The position numbers and the translations under genes were made by a program. The notes beneath the pieces are model-generated. The model had not been told where the DNA came from. It was given only the letters and a program-made list of their open reading frames with translations, and searched no databases. Shown piece after piece: positions 24,205-32,079 of a stretch of DNA of 64,000 nt. Source of the stretch: Streptacidiphilus pinicola (GTDB taxonomy: Bacteria > Actinomycetota > Actinomycetes > Streptomycetales > Streptomycetaceae); NCBI RefSeq assembly GCF_003258295.1, contig NZ_QKYN01000074.1:32260-96259 (forward strand), written 5' to 3'. The stretch's first letter is position 1, and every line of letters starts with the position of its first letter.

Positions 24205-25383
24205 GTGCACCTGGACTACACCCTGGAGCAGCAGCGGCTCCGCGCCGAACTGCGCGCCTACTTCGCCGAGCTGATGCCGCCCGAGGCGCACGGCCGCCTG
24301 AACGACCCGCGCGAGCAGAAGAAGTTCTACCGCGCCGTCAACCGCCGCCTGGGCGCGGACGGCTGGCTCGGGGTGGGCTGGCCGGCCGAGTACGGCGGGC
24401 GCGGCATGGAGGCCTTCGAGCAGTTCATCTTCTTCGACGAGGCCGCCCAGGCGGGCGTGCCGCTGCCGATCATGGCGCTCAACACCGTCGGGCCGTCGAT
24501 CATGAAGTTCGGCACGCCGGAGCAGAAGGCCTTCTTCCTCCCCAAGATCCTCGCCGGGGAGATCGACATCGCCATCGGCTACTCCGAGCCGGAGGCGGGC
24601 ACCGACCTCGCCGCGCTGAAGACCCGCGCGGTGCGCGACGGCGACCACTACGTCGTCAACGGCCAGAAGATCTGGACCACCAACGGCGACACCGCCGACT
24701 GGGTCTGGCTGGCCACCCGCACCGACCCGGACGCCCCGCCGCACAAGGGCATCACCATGCTGATGGTCGACACCACCGACCCCGGCTACTCCACCACCCT
24801 CATCCGCACCCTGGCCGGCCACGACACCACCGCCAGCTACTACCAGGACGTCCGCGTCCCGGTCACCATGCGGGTCGGGGAGGAGAACGCCGGCTGGCGG
24901 CTCATCACCAATCAGCTCAACCACGAGCGGGTCACCCTCGCGGCCCACGCCACCATGGCCAACCGCGCCCTCGCCGAGGTCCAGGCCTGGGCCCGGGAGA
25001 CCGAACTCGCCCACGGCAAGCGCGTCATCGACCTCCCGTGGGTGCGCCAGCGCCTGTCCCGCGCCCACAGCCGTCTCGACGCGGTCAAGCTGCTCAACTG
25101 GCAGATGGTCGACGCCGTCGAACGCAACGCGCTCACCCCGCAGGACGCCTCCGCCGTCAAGGTCTACGGCAGCGAGGCCCGCCGCGACGCCTACGCCTGG
25201 CTCATGGAGGTCGTCGGCGCGGCCGGCCCCCTCAAGGAGGGCTCCTCCGGCGAGGTCCTGCGCGGCAACCTCGAACGCGGCTACCGCAGCGCGGTCATCT
25301 TCACCTTCGGCGGCGGCAACAACGAGATCCAGCGCGAGATCATCAGCTGGATCGGCCTCGGCATGCCCCGCGTGCGCCGCTGA
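24205..25383 (+). CDS. chsE4: Acyl-CoA dehydrogenase, ChsE4/FadE26-like
   Basis: A 392-residue acyl-CoA dehydrogenase starting at GTG 24205 (GGAGG 4 nt upstream). GWLGVGWPAEYGGRGMEAFE, FIFFDEAAQAGVPLPI, AIGYSEPEAGTDLAALKTRA and VRVPVTMRVGEENAGWRLIT follow FadE26 of M. tuberculosis closely, as does the C-terminal ILRG-type block LRGNLERGYRSAVIFTFGGG. FadE26 (ChsE4) is the FAD-binding alpha subunit of a heterotetramer with FadE27 (ChsE5) that dehydrogenates steroid side-chain CoA esters. No FadE27-like partner is adjacent. A KstR-type operator overlaps the promoter. The symbol is by resemblance. Confidence 0.8.
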   Translation: MHLDYTLEQQRLRAELRAYFAELMPPEAHGRLNDPREQKKFYRAVNRRLGADGWLGVGWPAEYGGRGMEAFEQFIFFDEAAQAGVPLPIMALNTVGPSIMKFGTPEQKAFFLPKILAGEIDIAIGYSEPEAGTDLAALKTRAVRDGDHYVVNGQKIWTTNGDTADWVWLATRTDPDAPPHKGITMLMVDTTDPGYSTTLIRTLAGHDTTASYYQDVRVPVTMRVGEENAGWRLITNQLNHERVTLAAHATMANRALAEVQAWARETELAHGKRVIDLPWVRQRLSRAHSRLDAVKLLNWQMVDAVERNALTPQDASAVKVYGSEARRDAYAWLMEVVGAAGPLKEGSSGEVLRGNLERGYRSAVIFTFGGGNNEIQREIISWIGLGMPRVRR

Positions 25384-25405
25384 GGCTCGGCCCGGGGATG
25401 GTGGG

Positions 25406-26278
25406 TCAGGCGGCGGTGTGGACGTAGCCGAGCGTGGTGAGGCCCTCGGCCTGGCAGAGGGCGTCCGCGGCCCCGCCGAGCTCGGTCTGCAGCAGCTGGT
25501 AGTCGGCGCCGTTGGCCTGACCCCAGTGCATCGCCGCCCGCCACAGCTGCCGTCCGTAGCCGTGGCCGCGCTGCTCGGGCAGGACGCCGAAGTACGGCGG
25601 CAGCAGGCGCACCGCGCCGACCGGGTCCTTCATCGTCTCCATCGGGCCGATCGCGCCCACGAACCGGCCGCCGGACACCTGGGTGAGGATCGGCCCCGCG
25701 AGCGCGTCGGACTGGAACCGGCGCCACAGGAACGCGAAGCCGTGTGCCGCCATCTGCTCGGCGAACACCCCGAAGCGCGCCCGTACCGGTTCGGGCACCT
25801 GCCGGAGGTCCTCGACGCCGTCGACGGCCCCGTCCTCGCCGGGCCGGAACGTCTTCAGCTGCACGCGGGTCACGGACACGCCGGGCTGGGGGCTCGACCG
25901 GTCGGGCTCACACCAGACGACGCGCGCCCGCTCGACGTCCTCGCGGGCGGCGAGCCGGCGGGCGAGCTGGAGCAGCTCCTCGACGGGGGCGTCGCCGTCA
26001 CCGAACCAGTGGACCTTGACCAGGCCGCGTCCCCAGATGCTGATCGTCGGAATCACCGTCCGACCGGGGCCGTGCTCGATGTCGCCCGGCATCACGCTCT
26101 CGTCCTTCATCGCCGACCAGCGGTGCTCCGCGTCGTACGGCAGGAGCCGGGTGGTCCCGGCCACCGCCAGCACGTCGGCGATCAGCTCCGGACCGAGCGC
26201 GTCGGGGTGGACGGGCCCCAGCGTAGGGACGTACGGAACACGCATCACAGGCCGCAGCCAGTCCCACGAGAGCTCCAT
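25406..26278 (-). CDS. GNAT family N-acetyltransferase
   Basis: The 290-residue protein ends in a GNAT domain: VRLLPPYFGVLPEQRGHGYG is motif A (Q-R-G-H-G-Y-G), followed by LWRAAMHWGQANGADYQLLQ. The N-terminal ~150 residues have no recognised signature. ATG 26278 has TAGGGT (26285-26290, minus strand) 6 nt upstream, indicating a leaderless transcript. It is convergent with the ChsE4-like gene; there is no sign that they work together. Confidence 0.8.
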   Translation of the reverse strand: MELSWDWLRPVMRVPYVPTLGPVHPDALGPELIADVLAVAGTTRLLPYDAEHRWSAMKDESVMPGDIEHGPGRTVIPTISIWGRGLVKVHWFGDGDAPVEELLQLARRLAAREDVERARVVWCEPDRSSPQPGVSVTRVQLKTFRPGEDGAVDGVEDLRQVPEPVRARFGVFAEQMAAHGFAFLWRRFQSDALAGPILTQVSGGRFVGAIGPMETMKDPVGAVRLLPPYFGVLPEQRGHGYGRQLWRAAMHWGQANGADYQLLQTELGGAADALCQAEGLTTLGYVHTAA

Positions 26279-26380
26279 GGCCGCACCCTACCCGTGCTCG
26301 GCGCGGAACCGGAGGGCGGACACCAACCTCTCGTGGGGGCGCAGCGACCCGCGCCGACCTGTCCTGCCCCGGGAGTCCCG

Positions 26381-26542
26381 ATGCACCCACGCCGCACCCC
26401 GTTCCTCCCTGCTCCCGTCTCGCCGCCCTCGCGGTCGTTGCTGACGGCCGGAGCGACCCTCTCCGCGACGACATGGCCACTGGGCGACCCCGGCGGGGCG
26501 GCGACCGAGCACTGGGAGCTGACGCTCACCGTCGCCCCCTGA
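26381..26542 (+). CDS. Candidate 53-residue small ORF
   Basis: ATG 26381 follows GGGAG at 5 nt spacing. The product begins MHPRRTPFLPAPVSPP and ends ATEHWELTLTVAP. It has no recognised family and could be a remnant or chance frame. Confidence 0.25.
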   Translation: MHPRRTPFLPAPVSPPSRSLLTAGATLSATTWPLGDPGGAATEHWELTLTVAP

Positions 26543-26660
26543 GACGCGGCCGTTCGGGCTTCGTGGGTACGCCGAGCAACCGCCGGCCGGAAAGCTGCGG
26601 GTGCCGTGAGTGCGACCTGTGAATGGTCTATGGTGAACGTGTTCTACGAAGAGGACACCC

Positions 26661-26777
26661 ATGTGGGCCCACGACCGGAGGGAGGCGAGCGCCATGGACG
26701 ACTGCAGTTCCAGAACGGGCCGTACCCTGCCCGGCCAGAGCGCCGCTCCCGGTCCGGTCCGCCCCGCCGTGCGCTGA
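26661..26777 (+). CDS. Candidate 38-residue small ORF
   Basis: ATG 26661 has GAGGA 5-6 nt upstream, and a second in-frame ATG (26694) follows GGAGGGAGG. The peptide starts MWAHDRREASAMDDCSSRTG and ends in a Pro-rich tail. A -10-like TATGGT lies upstream. No homologue is known to me; it may be a leader peptide for the winged-helix gene or spurious. Confidence 0.3.
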   Translation: MWAHDRREASAMDDCSSRTGRTLPGQSAAPGPVRPAVR

Positions 26778-26925
26778 CCGCACGTCTCACCTGATCTCAC
26801 CTCACCTCGCGCGTCGTGATCCCGGCGCGCCGTCTCGCGCATTCACGCCGCACGCCCTGCCCGTGAACCGTCCAGGTTCCGGAGCGCGGCGGCGCGCTCG
26901 CGCCTGCCCAAGGAGCCTCTTCACC

Positions 26926-27339
26926 ATGACCGTCACCTACCTGCGCGCCCGACTCCAGCCCACCACCCGCCAGCTGACAGGCCGTCGATCCGCGTCGACC
27001 CGCCCGCTCCGCGACGAGCCGCGGCCGAGCGACGGCCTCGTCGTCGACCAGGACCGGCGTACCGTCGCCGTCGACGGCCGCCGACTGGAACTGACGCGGC
27101 GTGAGTTCGACCTGCTGGCCCATCTGGTCGCCCATCCGCGCCTGGTCTTCACCCGCGGTCAGATCCTGCGGGCGGTGTGGCAGCAGCCTGCCGTGGGCGA
27201 CTGCCGCACCGTCGACGTGCACGTCGCCCGGCTGCGCACCAAGCTCGGCACGGTCCACCGGCACCTGCTGAGGACGGTGCGTGGCGTCGGGTACAAGTTC
27301 GACCCCGGCGCGGCCGCGACCCCGGCCGCCCGGCCGTGA
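26926..27339 (+). CDS. Stand-alone OmpR/PhoB-type winged-helix DNA-binding protein
   Basis: A 137-residue protein (AAGGAG before ATG 26926) with an OmpR-type effector domain at about residues 35-128: LVVDQDRRTVAVDGRRLELT, REFDLLAHLVAHPRLVFTRG, QILRAVWQQPAVGDCRTVDV, HVARLRTKLGTVHRHLLRTV, RGVGYKF. The recognition helix and wing are complete. There is no receiver domain; the first ~35 residues are basic and unstructured. It therefore cannot be phosphorylated like a response regulator. It lies just before the secreted hydrolase gene, whose promoter has an 11-bp direct repeat with 21-bp spacing, the kind of site OmpR-family proteins bind, so it may be its activator (inference). Confidence 0.8.
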   Translation: MTVTYLRARLQPTTRQLTGRRSASTRPLRDEPRPSDGLVVDQDRRTVAVDGRRLELTRREFDLLAHLVAHPRLVFTRGQILRAVWQQPAVGDCRTVDVHVARLRTKLGTVHRHLLRTVRGVGYKFDPGAAATPAARP

Positions 27340-27389
27340 CCAACACGCGGCGGGACGGGAATCGGTGACGGGATCCGGTGACGAAAGAG

Positions 27390-27466
27390 CAGTTCTTGCG
27401 TGCATCACGTCAGTTCTTGCGCAATGTGCTTCGACTCTTGCCTTGACCTCATCCGGTCAATACGCT
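27390..27466. promoter_or_regulatory. Complex promoter of the secreted glycoside hydrolase gene
   Basis: CAGTTCTTGCG occurs at 27390-27400 and again at 27411-27421, a 21-bp (two-turn) period. The second copy runs into the palindrome TTGCGCAA (27417-27424). A perfect inverted repeat TTGACC-N6-GGTCAA (27443-27460) follows, directly abutting a -10 box TACGCT (27461-27466). This suggests both an activator and a repressor. Confidence 0.6.
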
Positions 27467-27530
27467 CCCGCCCAGAGCGCGGCCGAGGCCCACCCCGTCC
27501 GTTCCGGCCGCCCTGTCCTCGGGATGGTCC

Positions 27531-29210
27531 ATGGCAGTCTCTCGTCGCACCTTCCTGTCCACCCTCTCCGCCGGAGCCGCCGGCGTCGCCCTCGGCGGGC
27601 TGACGCTGCCCGGCTCGGCGCGCGCCGCGAGTCCCGCCGGCGACGTCGTCGGCAAGGTGACCGTCGGCTACCAGGGCTGGTTCGCCTGCCCCGGTGACGG
27701 AGCGCCGATCGACGCGTGGTGGCACTGGAGCCAGAACTGGTCCCAGGCGCCCTCGCCCGGCAACAACGTCATCAAGGCCTGGCCCGACTCGCGCGAGTTC
27801 AGTGCCACCTACCAGACCGCCTACGCGAACCTCGGCGACGGCGGCCCGGCGACCCTGTTCTCCTCCTACGACCAGCAGACCATCGACACCCACTTCCAGT
27901 GGATGCAGCAGAACGGCTGCGACACCGCCGCGCTGCAGCGCTTCGACCCCAACGGCAGCGAGGGCCCCACCCGCGACGCGATCACGTCGCGGGTCCGCAG
28001 CTCCGCCGAGTCGCACGGCGTCAAGTTCTATGTGATGTACGACGTCAGCGGCTGGACGAACATGCAGTCCGAGATCAAGACGGACTGGACGAACAAGATG
28101 TCCGCCCACACGGCCTCCTCCGCCTACGCGCGGCAGAACGGCCGACCCGTGGTCGGCATCTGGGGGTTCGGCTTCAACGACGCCAACCACCCTTGGGACC
28201 CGGCCGCCTGCGCCGACGTCATCAGCTGGTTCACGTCCCAAGGGTGCTACGTCATGGGGGGCGTGCCGACCTGGTGGCGCCTCGGCACCAACGACTCCCG
28301 GGCCGGTTACCTGGACGTCTACCACGCCTTCGACATGCTCTCGCCCTGGATGGTCGGTCGGATCGGCACCGTCGCCGACGTCGACAACTTCTATACCAAC
28401 GCCACCGTTCCGGACCTCGCCGACTGCAACGCCCACGGCATCGACTACCAGCCGTGCGTGCTGCCCGGCGACCTCTCGGCGCGCCAGCGGGCCCACGGCG
28501 ACTTCATGTGGCGGCAGTTCTACGACATGACCCGGGCCGGCGTGCAGAGCCTCTACATCTCCATGTTCGACGAGTTCGGCGAGGGCAACCAGATCGCCAA
28601 GACCGCCGAGAACCAGGGCCAGGTGCCCGCTGGCTCCGGGCTGTTGGCCCTCGACGAGGACGGCACCGCCTGCTCCTCCGACTACTACCTGCGCCTGACC
28701 GCCGACGGGGGGAAGATGCTCAAGGGGCAGACCGCGCTCACCGCCACGCGCCCCACCCAGCCGGTCGTCGGCTCGGGCGGCGGCTCGAACCCCGACCTGG
28801 CACTGCACCAGCCGACGGCGGACAGCGGCCACACCCAGGTGTACGTCTCCGCCAACGCGGTCGACGGCGATCCCAACACCTACTGGGAGAGCGTGGACAA
28901 CGCGTTCCCCCAGTGGCTCCAGGTCGACCTCGGCTCGGCGGTCACCACCAGCAGGATCGTGCTCACCCTGCCACCGTCCACGGCGTGGGGTGCCCGCACC
29001 CAGACCATCACGGTGCTCGGCAGCACCGACGGCACGAACTTCAGCACGGTGGTCGGCTCGGCGGGCTACACGTTCGACCCGGCCACCGGCAACACGGCCA
29101 CGATCGCCTACCCGGGCGGAGCCACGGCCCGCTACGTCCGGCTCTTCTTCACCGCCAACACCGGGTGGCCGGCCGGTCAGGCTTCCGGATTCTCGGTCTA
29201 CGCGACCTGA
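27531..29210 (+). CDS. Tat-exported GH99/GH71-like hydrolase with F5/8-type C domain
   Basis: A 559-residue exported protein. The start MAVSRRTFLSTLSAGAAG holds a twin-arginine motif, and cleavage is likely after ARA near residue 33. Residues ~40-400 resemble the GH71/GH99-like 'xylosidase/arabinosidase' proteins (VTVGYQGWFACPGDGAPIDA, HFQWMQQNGCDTAALQRFDP, YVMYDVSGW, SLYISMFDEFGEGNQIAKTA). Residues ~420-558 form a discoidin/CBM32-like module (NAVDGDPNTYWESVDNAFPQ, WLQVDLGSAV). It probably attacks a plant or fungal polysaccharide; the exact linkage is unknown. The upstream region has an elaborate set of operator-like repeats, and a strong hairpin follows the gene. Confidence 0.82.
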   Translation: MAVSRRTFLSTLSAGAAGVALGGLTLPGSARAASPAGDVVGKVTVGYQGWFACPGDGAPIDAWWHWSQNWSQAPSPGNNVIKAWPDSREFSATYQTAYANLGDGGPATLFSSYDQQTIDTHFQWMQQNGCDTAALQRFDPNGSEGPTRDAITSRVRSSAESHGVKFYVMYDVSGWTNMQSEIKTDWTNKMSAHTASSAYARQNGRPVVGIWGFGFNDANHPWDPAACADVISWFTSQGCYVMGGVPTWWRLGTNDSRAGYLDVYHAFDMLSPWMVGRIGTVADVDNFYTNATVPDLADCNAHGIDYQPCVLPGDLSARQRAHGDFMWRQFYDMTRAGVQSLYISMFDEFGEGNQIAKTAENQGQVPAGSGLLALDEDGTACSSDYYLRLTADGGKMLKGQTALTATRPTQPVVGSGGGSNPDLALHQPTADSGHTQVYVSANAVDGDPNTYWESVDNAFPQWLQVDLGSAVTTSRIVLTLPPSTAWGARTQTITVLGSTDGTNFSTVVGSAGYTFDPATGNTATIAYPGGATARYVRLFFTANTGWPAGQASGFSVYAT

Positions 29211-29220
29211 GCTCGAAGCA

Positions 29221-29260
29221 CGGGTTGCCGGCGCGGGCCCTGGCCCGTGCCGGCAACCCG
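29221..29260. terminator. Strong bidirectional terminator hairpin
   Basis: A 19-bp stem (CGGGTTGCCGGCGCGGGCC against its complement, one mismatch) with a 2-nt loop lies between the convergent glycoside hydrolase and acyl-CoA dehydrogenase genes. Confidence 0.8.
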
Positions 29261-29267
29261 GACCGGA

Positions 29268-30425
29268 TCAGGGCAGGTTGCGGGAGATCACCAGGCGCAT
29301 GATGTCCGAGGTGCCCTCCTCGATCTCCTCCAGCTTCGCGTCGCGCATCCACTGCTCGACCGGGTACTCGCGCGAGTAGCCCCAGCCGCCGAGGGTCTGC
29401 ACCGCCGCCCAGGTGCAGAACATGGCCGTCTCCGAGGCGGTGAGCTTGGTGATCGCGGCCAGGCCGGTGACGTCCGCGCCCGCGTCCAGCGCCCGCGCCG
29501 TGCGCAGCACCAGCAGGCGGGCGGCCTCGATCCGGGAGGCCATGTCGGCCAGCCGGAACGCCACCGCCTGGTGCTCGATGATCGGCTTGCCGAACTGGAC
29601 GCGGGTGCGCGCGTAGTCGCGCGCGTACGTGTAGGCCGCGCGGGCGGCGCCGACCGCGGCCGCGCCCAGCACGGTGCGGGAGATGTCGAAGGTGCGCATC
29701 AGGCCGTGGAAGCCCTGGCCCTCCGCACCCAGCCGGTCCGACTCGGGCACGAACACGTCGTCGAAGAACATCTCCCGGCAGACGATGGCCCGTTGGCCCA
29801 TCTTCTTCATCGGCTCGCCGAAGCGCAGCCCTGCCGCGTCCCGACCGAGCAGGAACGCGGTCACGCCGCGCGACCGCTCGGCGGGATCGGTCTTGGCGAA
29901 CACCACGTACTGCCGGGCCGCGCCCGCGTTGGAGATCCATGCCTTCTGGCCGCTGATCCGGTAGCCGCCCTCGACGCGGCGGGCCGTGGTGGTGATCGAG
30001 GCGGCATCCGAGCCGGCCCCGGGCTCGGTGGTGGCCAGCGCCGTGAGCGGGCTGTCCGGGCCGGTCAGCGGGGTCAGCCAGCGCTTGCGCTGCTCCTCGG
30101 TGCCGAGCTCCAGCACCGGATCGGCGAAGAACCCGTTCGAGCAGAGCAGGTTGCCGATGCCCGGATCACCGAAGCAGAGCTCCTCCTGGACCAGGCACTG
30201 GGTGAACACGTCGGTGAAACCGCCGCCACCCAGCTCGGCCGGGAGCATGAAGTCGGTGATGCCGATCTGCCCGGCCTTGCGCCACAGGTCGAGCGGGATC
30301 TCGGTGTCCGCCTCGTCGACCTCGCGCCCGCGCGGGCGGATCTCGTCGCGGGCGAACTCGCGGCACAGCGCCACGATCGCGCGCTGCTCGTCGGTGAGCG
30401 GCCAGGGGTCGGGGAGCGCGGTCAA
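29268..30425 (-). CDS. Acyl-CoA dehydrogenase (last gene of the catabolic operon)
   Basis: A 385-residue acyl-CoA dehydrogenase. ALATTEPGAGSDAASITTTA is the FAD/substrate motif, KAWISNAGAARQYVVFAKTD follows, and the catalytic base is expected at the glutamate in KLEEIEEGTSDIMRLVISRN near the C-terminus, the position used by short- and medium-chain enzymes. It oxidises an acyl-CoA to the 2-enoyl-CoA and passes electrons to ETF. The start is TTG 30425, supported by AGGAGG 5 nt upstream. It follows the ThDP-enzyme gene by 43 nt in the same direction, so it is probably the distal gene of the operon starting at 36.7 kb. Confidence 0.9.
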   Translation of the reverse strand: MTALPDPWPLTDEQRAIVALCREFARDEIRPRGREVDEADTEIPLDLWRKAGQIGITDFMLPAELGGGGFTDVFTQCLVQEELCFGDPGIGNLLCSNGFFADPVLELGTEEQRKRWLTPLTGPDSPLTALATTEPGAGSDAASITTTARRVEGGYRISGQKAWISNAGAARQYVVFAKTDPAERSRGVTAFLLGRDAAGLRFGEPMKKMGQRAIVCREMFFDDVFVPESDRLGAEGQGFHGLMRTFDISRTVLGAAAVGAARAAYTYARDYARTRVQFGKPIIEHQAVAFRLADMASRIEAARLLVLRTARALDAGADVTGLAAITKLTASETAMFCTWAAVQTLGGWGYSREYPVEQWMRDAKLEEIEEGTSDIMRLVISRNLP

Positions 30426-30468
30426 CGGAACCTCCTGAGGCAGGGCCTGTGGTCGGTGAGGGGCGGGC

Positions 30469-32079
30469 TCAGTGCGCGCCGGACTCGGGGACGTGGATGA
30501 GGGTGGGCCGGTCGGTGGCGAGCGCGGCCGGCAGCGCGGCGGCGACGGCCGCCGCGTCCGCGGCCCGGACGCCGTGGCAGCCCAGGGACCGCGCCAGCGT
30601 GACGAAGTCGGGTGCGGGCAGCTCGACGGCGTGCACGGGGTCGTCGCGGTCGGCCATCTCGGCGCGGATCTCGCCGTAGCCGCCGTTGTCGACGACCACC
30701 ACCGGCAGCGGCAGCCGCAGCGCGGCGGCCGCGGCCAGCTCGGCCACGGTGAACATCAGGCCGCCGTCGCCGTGCAGGGCGACGACCGGCGCGTCGGGGC
30801 GGGCCAGTTTGGCGCCGATCGCGGCCGGCAGACCGTAGCCGAGGGTGCCCAGGCCGGTGGGGTAGAGGAAGGAACGCGGCCGGTGCGCGGGCAGGTTGGA
30901 CAGGGCCCCGTAGTAGCAGGCCATCGTCGAGTCGCCGGCGAACACGCCCTCCGGCCCGAGTGCCCCGGCCAGCGCGGCGGTCAGCCCGAGCCAGCGGTTG
31001 CCCTCGGTGCGCGCGTCGGCCTGCAGACCGGCGCGCGCGGTGGCGGCCCGCTCCGTCGCGGCGCGCGCCGGTCCCGGTGGCAGCGGCCGGAGTTGGCCGA
31101 GCAGTACGGAGAGCGCGGCGGCGGCGTCGGCGACGACCGCCACGTCGGGAACGGCGTTCGCGGTCGTCGCCTTCGCGTCGACGTCGATGCGGATCAGCGG
31201 TCCGCCCGGCTCCAGCGGGCCGTACCAGAGGTCGGCGGGCGCGAGCTCGGTGCCGACGGCCAGGATCACGTCGCTCCCGGCGGCCAGGGCGCGGACGGCG
31301 GCGTGGTGCAGGCCCGCGCCGATGGCGAGCGGGTGGGCGTCGGGCAGCACGCCCTTGCCGTTCGCCGTGGTGACCACGGGCGCGCCCAGGCGTTCGGCGA
31401 GCTGCCGCAGCTCCGCCGCCGCACCGGCGGCCCCGCCGCCCGCGACGATCAGCGGCCGCTGAGCCTGCGTCAGCAGCCGGGCGGCCGCCGCCAGTGCGGC
31501 CGGATCGGGCAGGGAGACCGGCATCGCAAGGGGTGCCGCGATGCGGACGGGCGCCGTCTCGTCGAGCAGGTCGAGCGGGATCTCCAGGTGCACCGGCCGC
31601 GGCCGCCCACCCGTCATCGTGGCGAAGGCGTGCGCCACGGCCAGGGGGATCTCCTCGACGCTCGTGACGCGGTCGCTGCGCGCCACGACGGCTGCCAGGG
31701 CGGCGCGTTGGTCCTTCACCTCGTGCAGGAAGCCGTTGCCGGCGGCGGGGTGGCGCAGCGGCATGCCGGGCGAGACCAGTAGCACCGGGACGGAGTCGGA
31801 GTAGGCCTGCGCGACGGCCGTGGCCGCGTTGAGCACGGCAGGGCCGGTGGTGGTGAGGCAGACGCCGGGGGATCCGCCCGCCCGCGCCCAGCCGTCGGCG
31901 GCGAAGCCCGCGCCCTGCTCGTGCCGGGTCAGCACGTGCCGGATGCCGGAGTGCGCCAAGGCCGAGTAGACGGGCAGGTTGTGGGTGCCCGGGATGCCGA
32001 AGACGGTCGTGGTCCCGTGCGCCTCCAGCGCGGCGACCAGCGCCTGACCACCCGTCATCTTCTCGCTCACGTTGCTCAC
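30469..32079 (-). CDS. Thiamine-diphosphate-dependent enzyme (2-oxoacid decarboxylase / acetolactate synthase family)
   Basis: A 536-residue three-domain ThDP enzyme. The catalytic glutamate is in VLTRHEQGAGFAADGWARAG near residue 55, the middle domain carries PLIVAGGGAAGAAAELRQLA, and the ThDP/Mg motif GDGGLMFTVAELAAAAALRL to VVVVDN is at about residues 435-465. It resembles 2-oxoacid decarboxylases such as 5-guanidino-2-oxopentanoate decarboxylase (AruI) as much as acetolactate synthase. GTG 32079 overlaps the preceding SDR stop by 4 nt (GTGA), showing translational coupling. Beside an amino-acid dehydrogenase and permease, decarboxylation of an amino-acid-derived 2-oxo acid is the natural guess (inference). 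Confidence 0.82.
   Translation of the reverse strand: MSNVSEKMTGGQALVAALEAHGTTTVFGIPGTHNLPVYSALAHSGIRHVLTRHEQGAGFAADGWARAGGSPGVCLTTTGPAVLNAATAVAQAYSDSVPVLLVSPGMPLRHPAAGNGFLHEVKDQRAALAAVVARSDRVTSVEEIPLAVAHAFATMTGGRPRPVHLEIPLDLLDETAPVRIAAPLAMPVSLPDPAALAAAARLLTQAQRPLIVAGGGAAGAAAELRQLAERLGAPVVTTANGKGVLPDAHPLAIGAGLHHAAVRALAAGSDVILAVGTELAPADLWYGPLEPGGPLIRIDVDAKATTANAVPDVAVVADAAAALSVLLGQLRPLPPGPARAATERAATARAGLQADARTEGNRWLGLTAALAGALGPEGVFAGDSTMACYYGALSNLPAHRPRSFLYPTGLGTLGYGLPAAIGAKLARPDAPVVALHGDGGLMFTVAELAAAAALRLPLPVVVVDNGGYGEIRAEMADRDDPVHAVELPAPDFVTLARSLGCHGVRAADAAAVAAALPAALATDRPTLIHVPESGAH

Larger units (their letters stand above)
26279..26925. other. 647-bp region without a convincing gene
   Basis: Both strands were read. 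A 184-codon minus frame (26288-26842) lacks family features and looks like GC-driven open frame. Two short plus-strand frames with good Shine-Dalgarno sequences are listed separately. A -10-like TATGGT is at about 26628. The AT content around 26615-26660 is raised, as for a promoter. Confidence 0.5.

Noticed and set aside
26288..26842. A 184-codon minus-strand frame in the gap before the winged-helix gene
   Set aside because: No ribosome site, no family-like sequence, and composition like other shadow frames.
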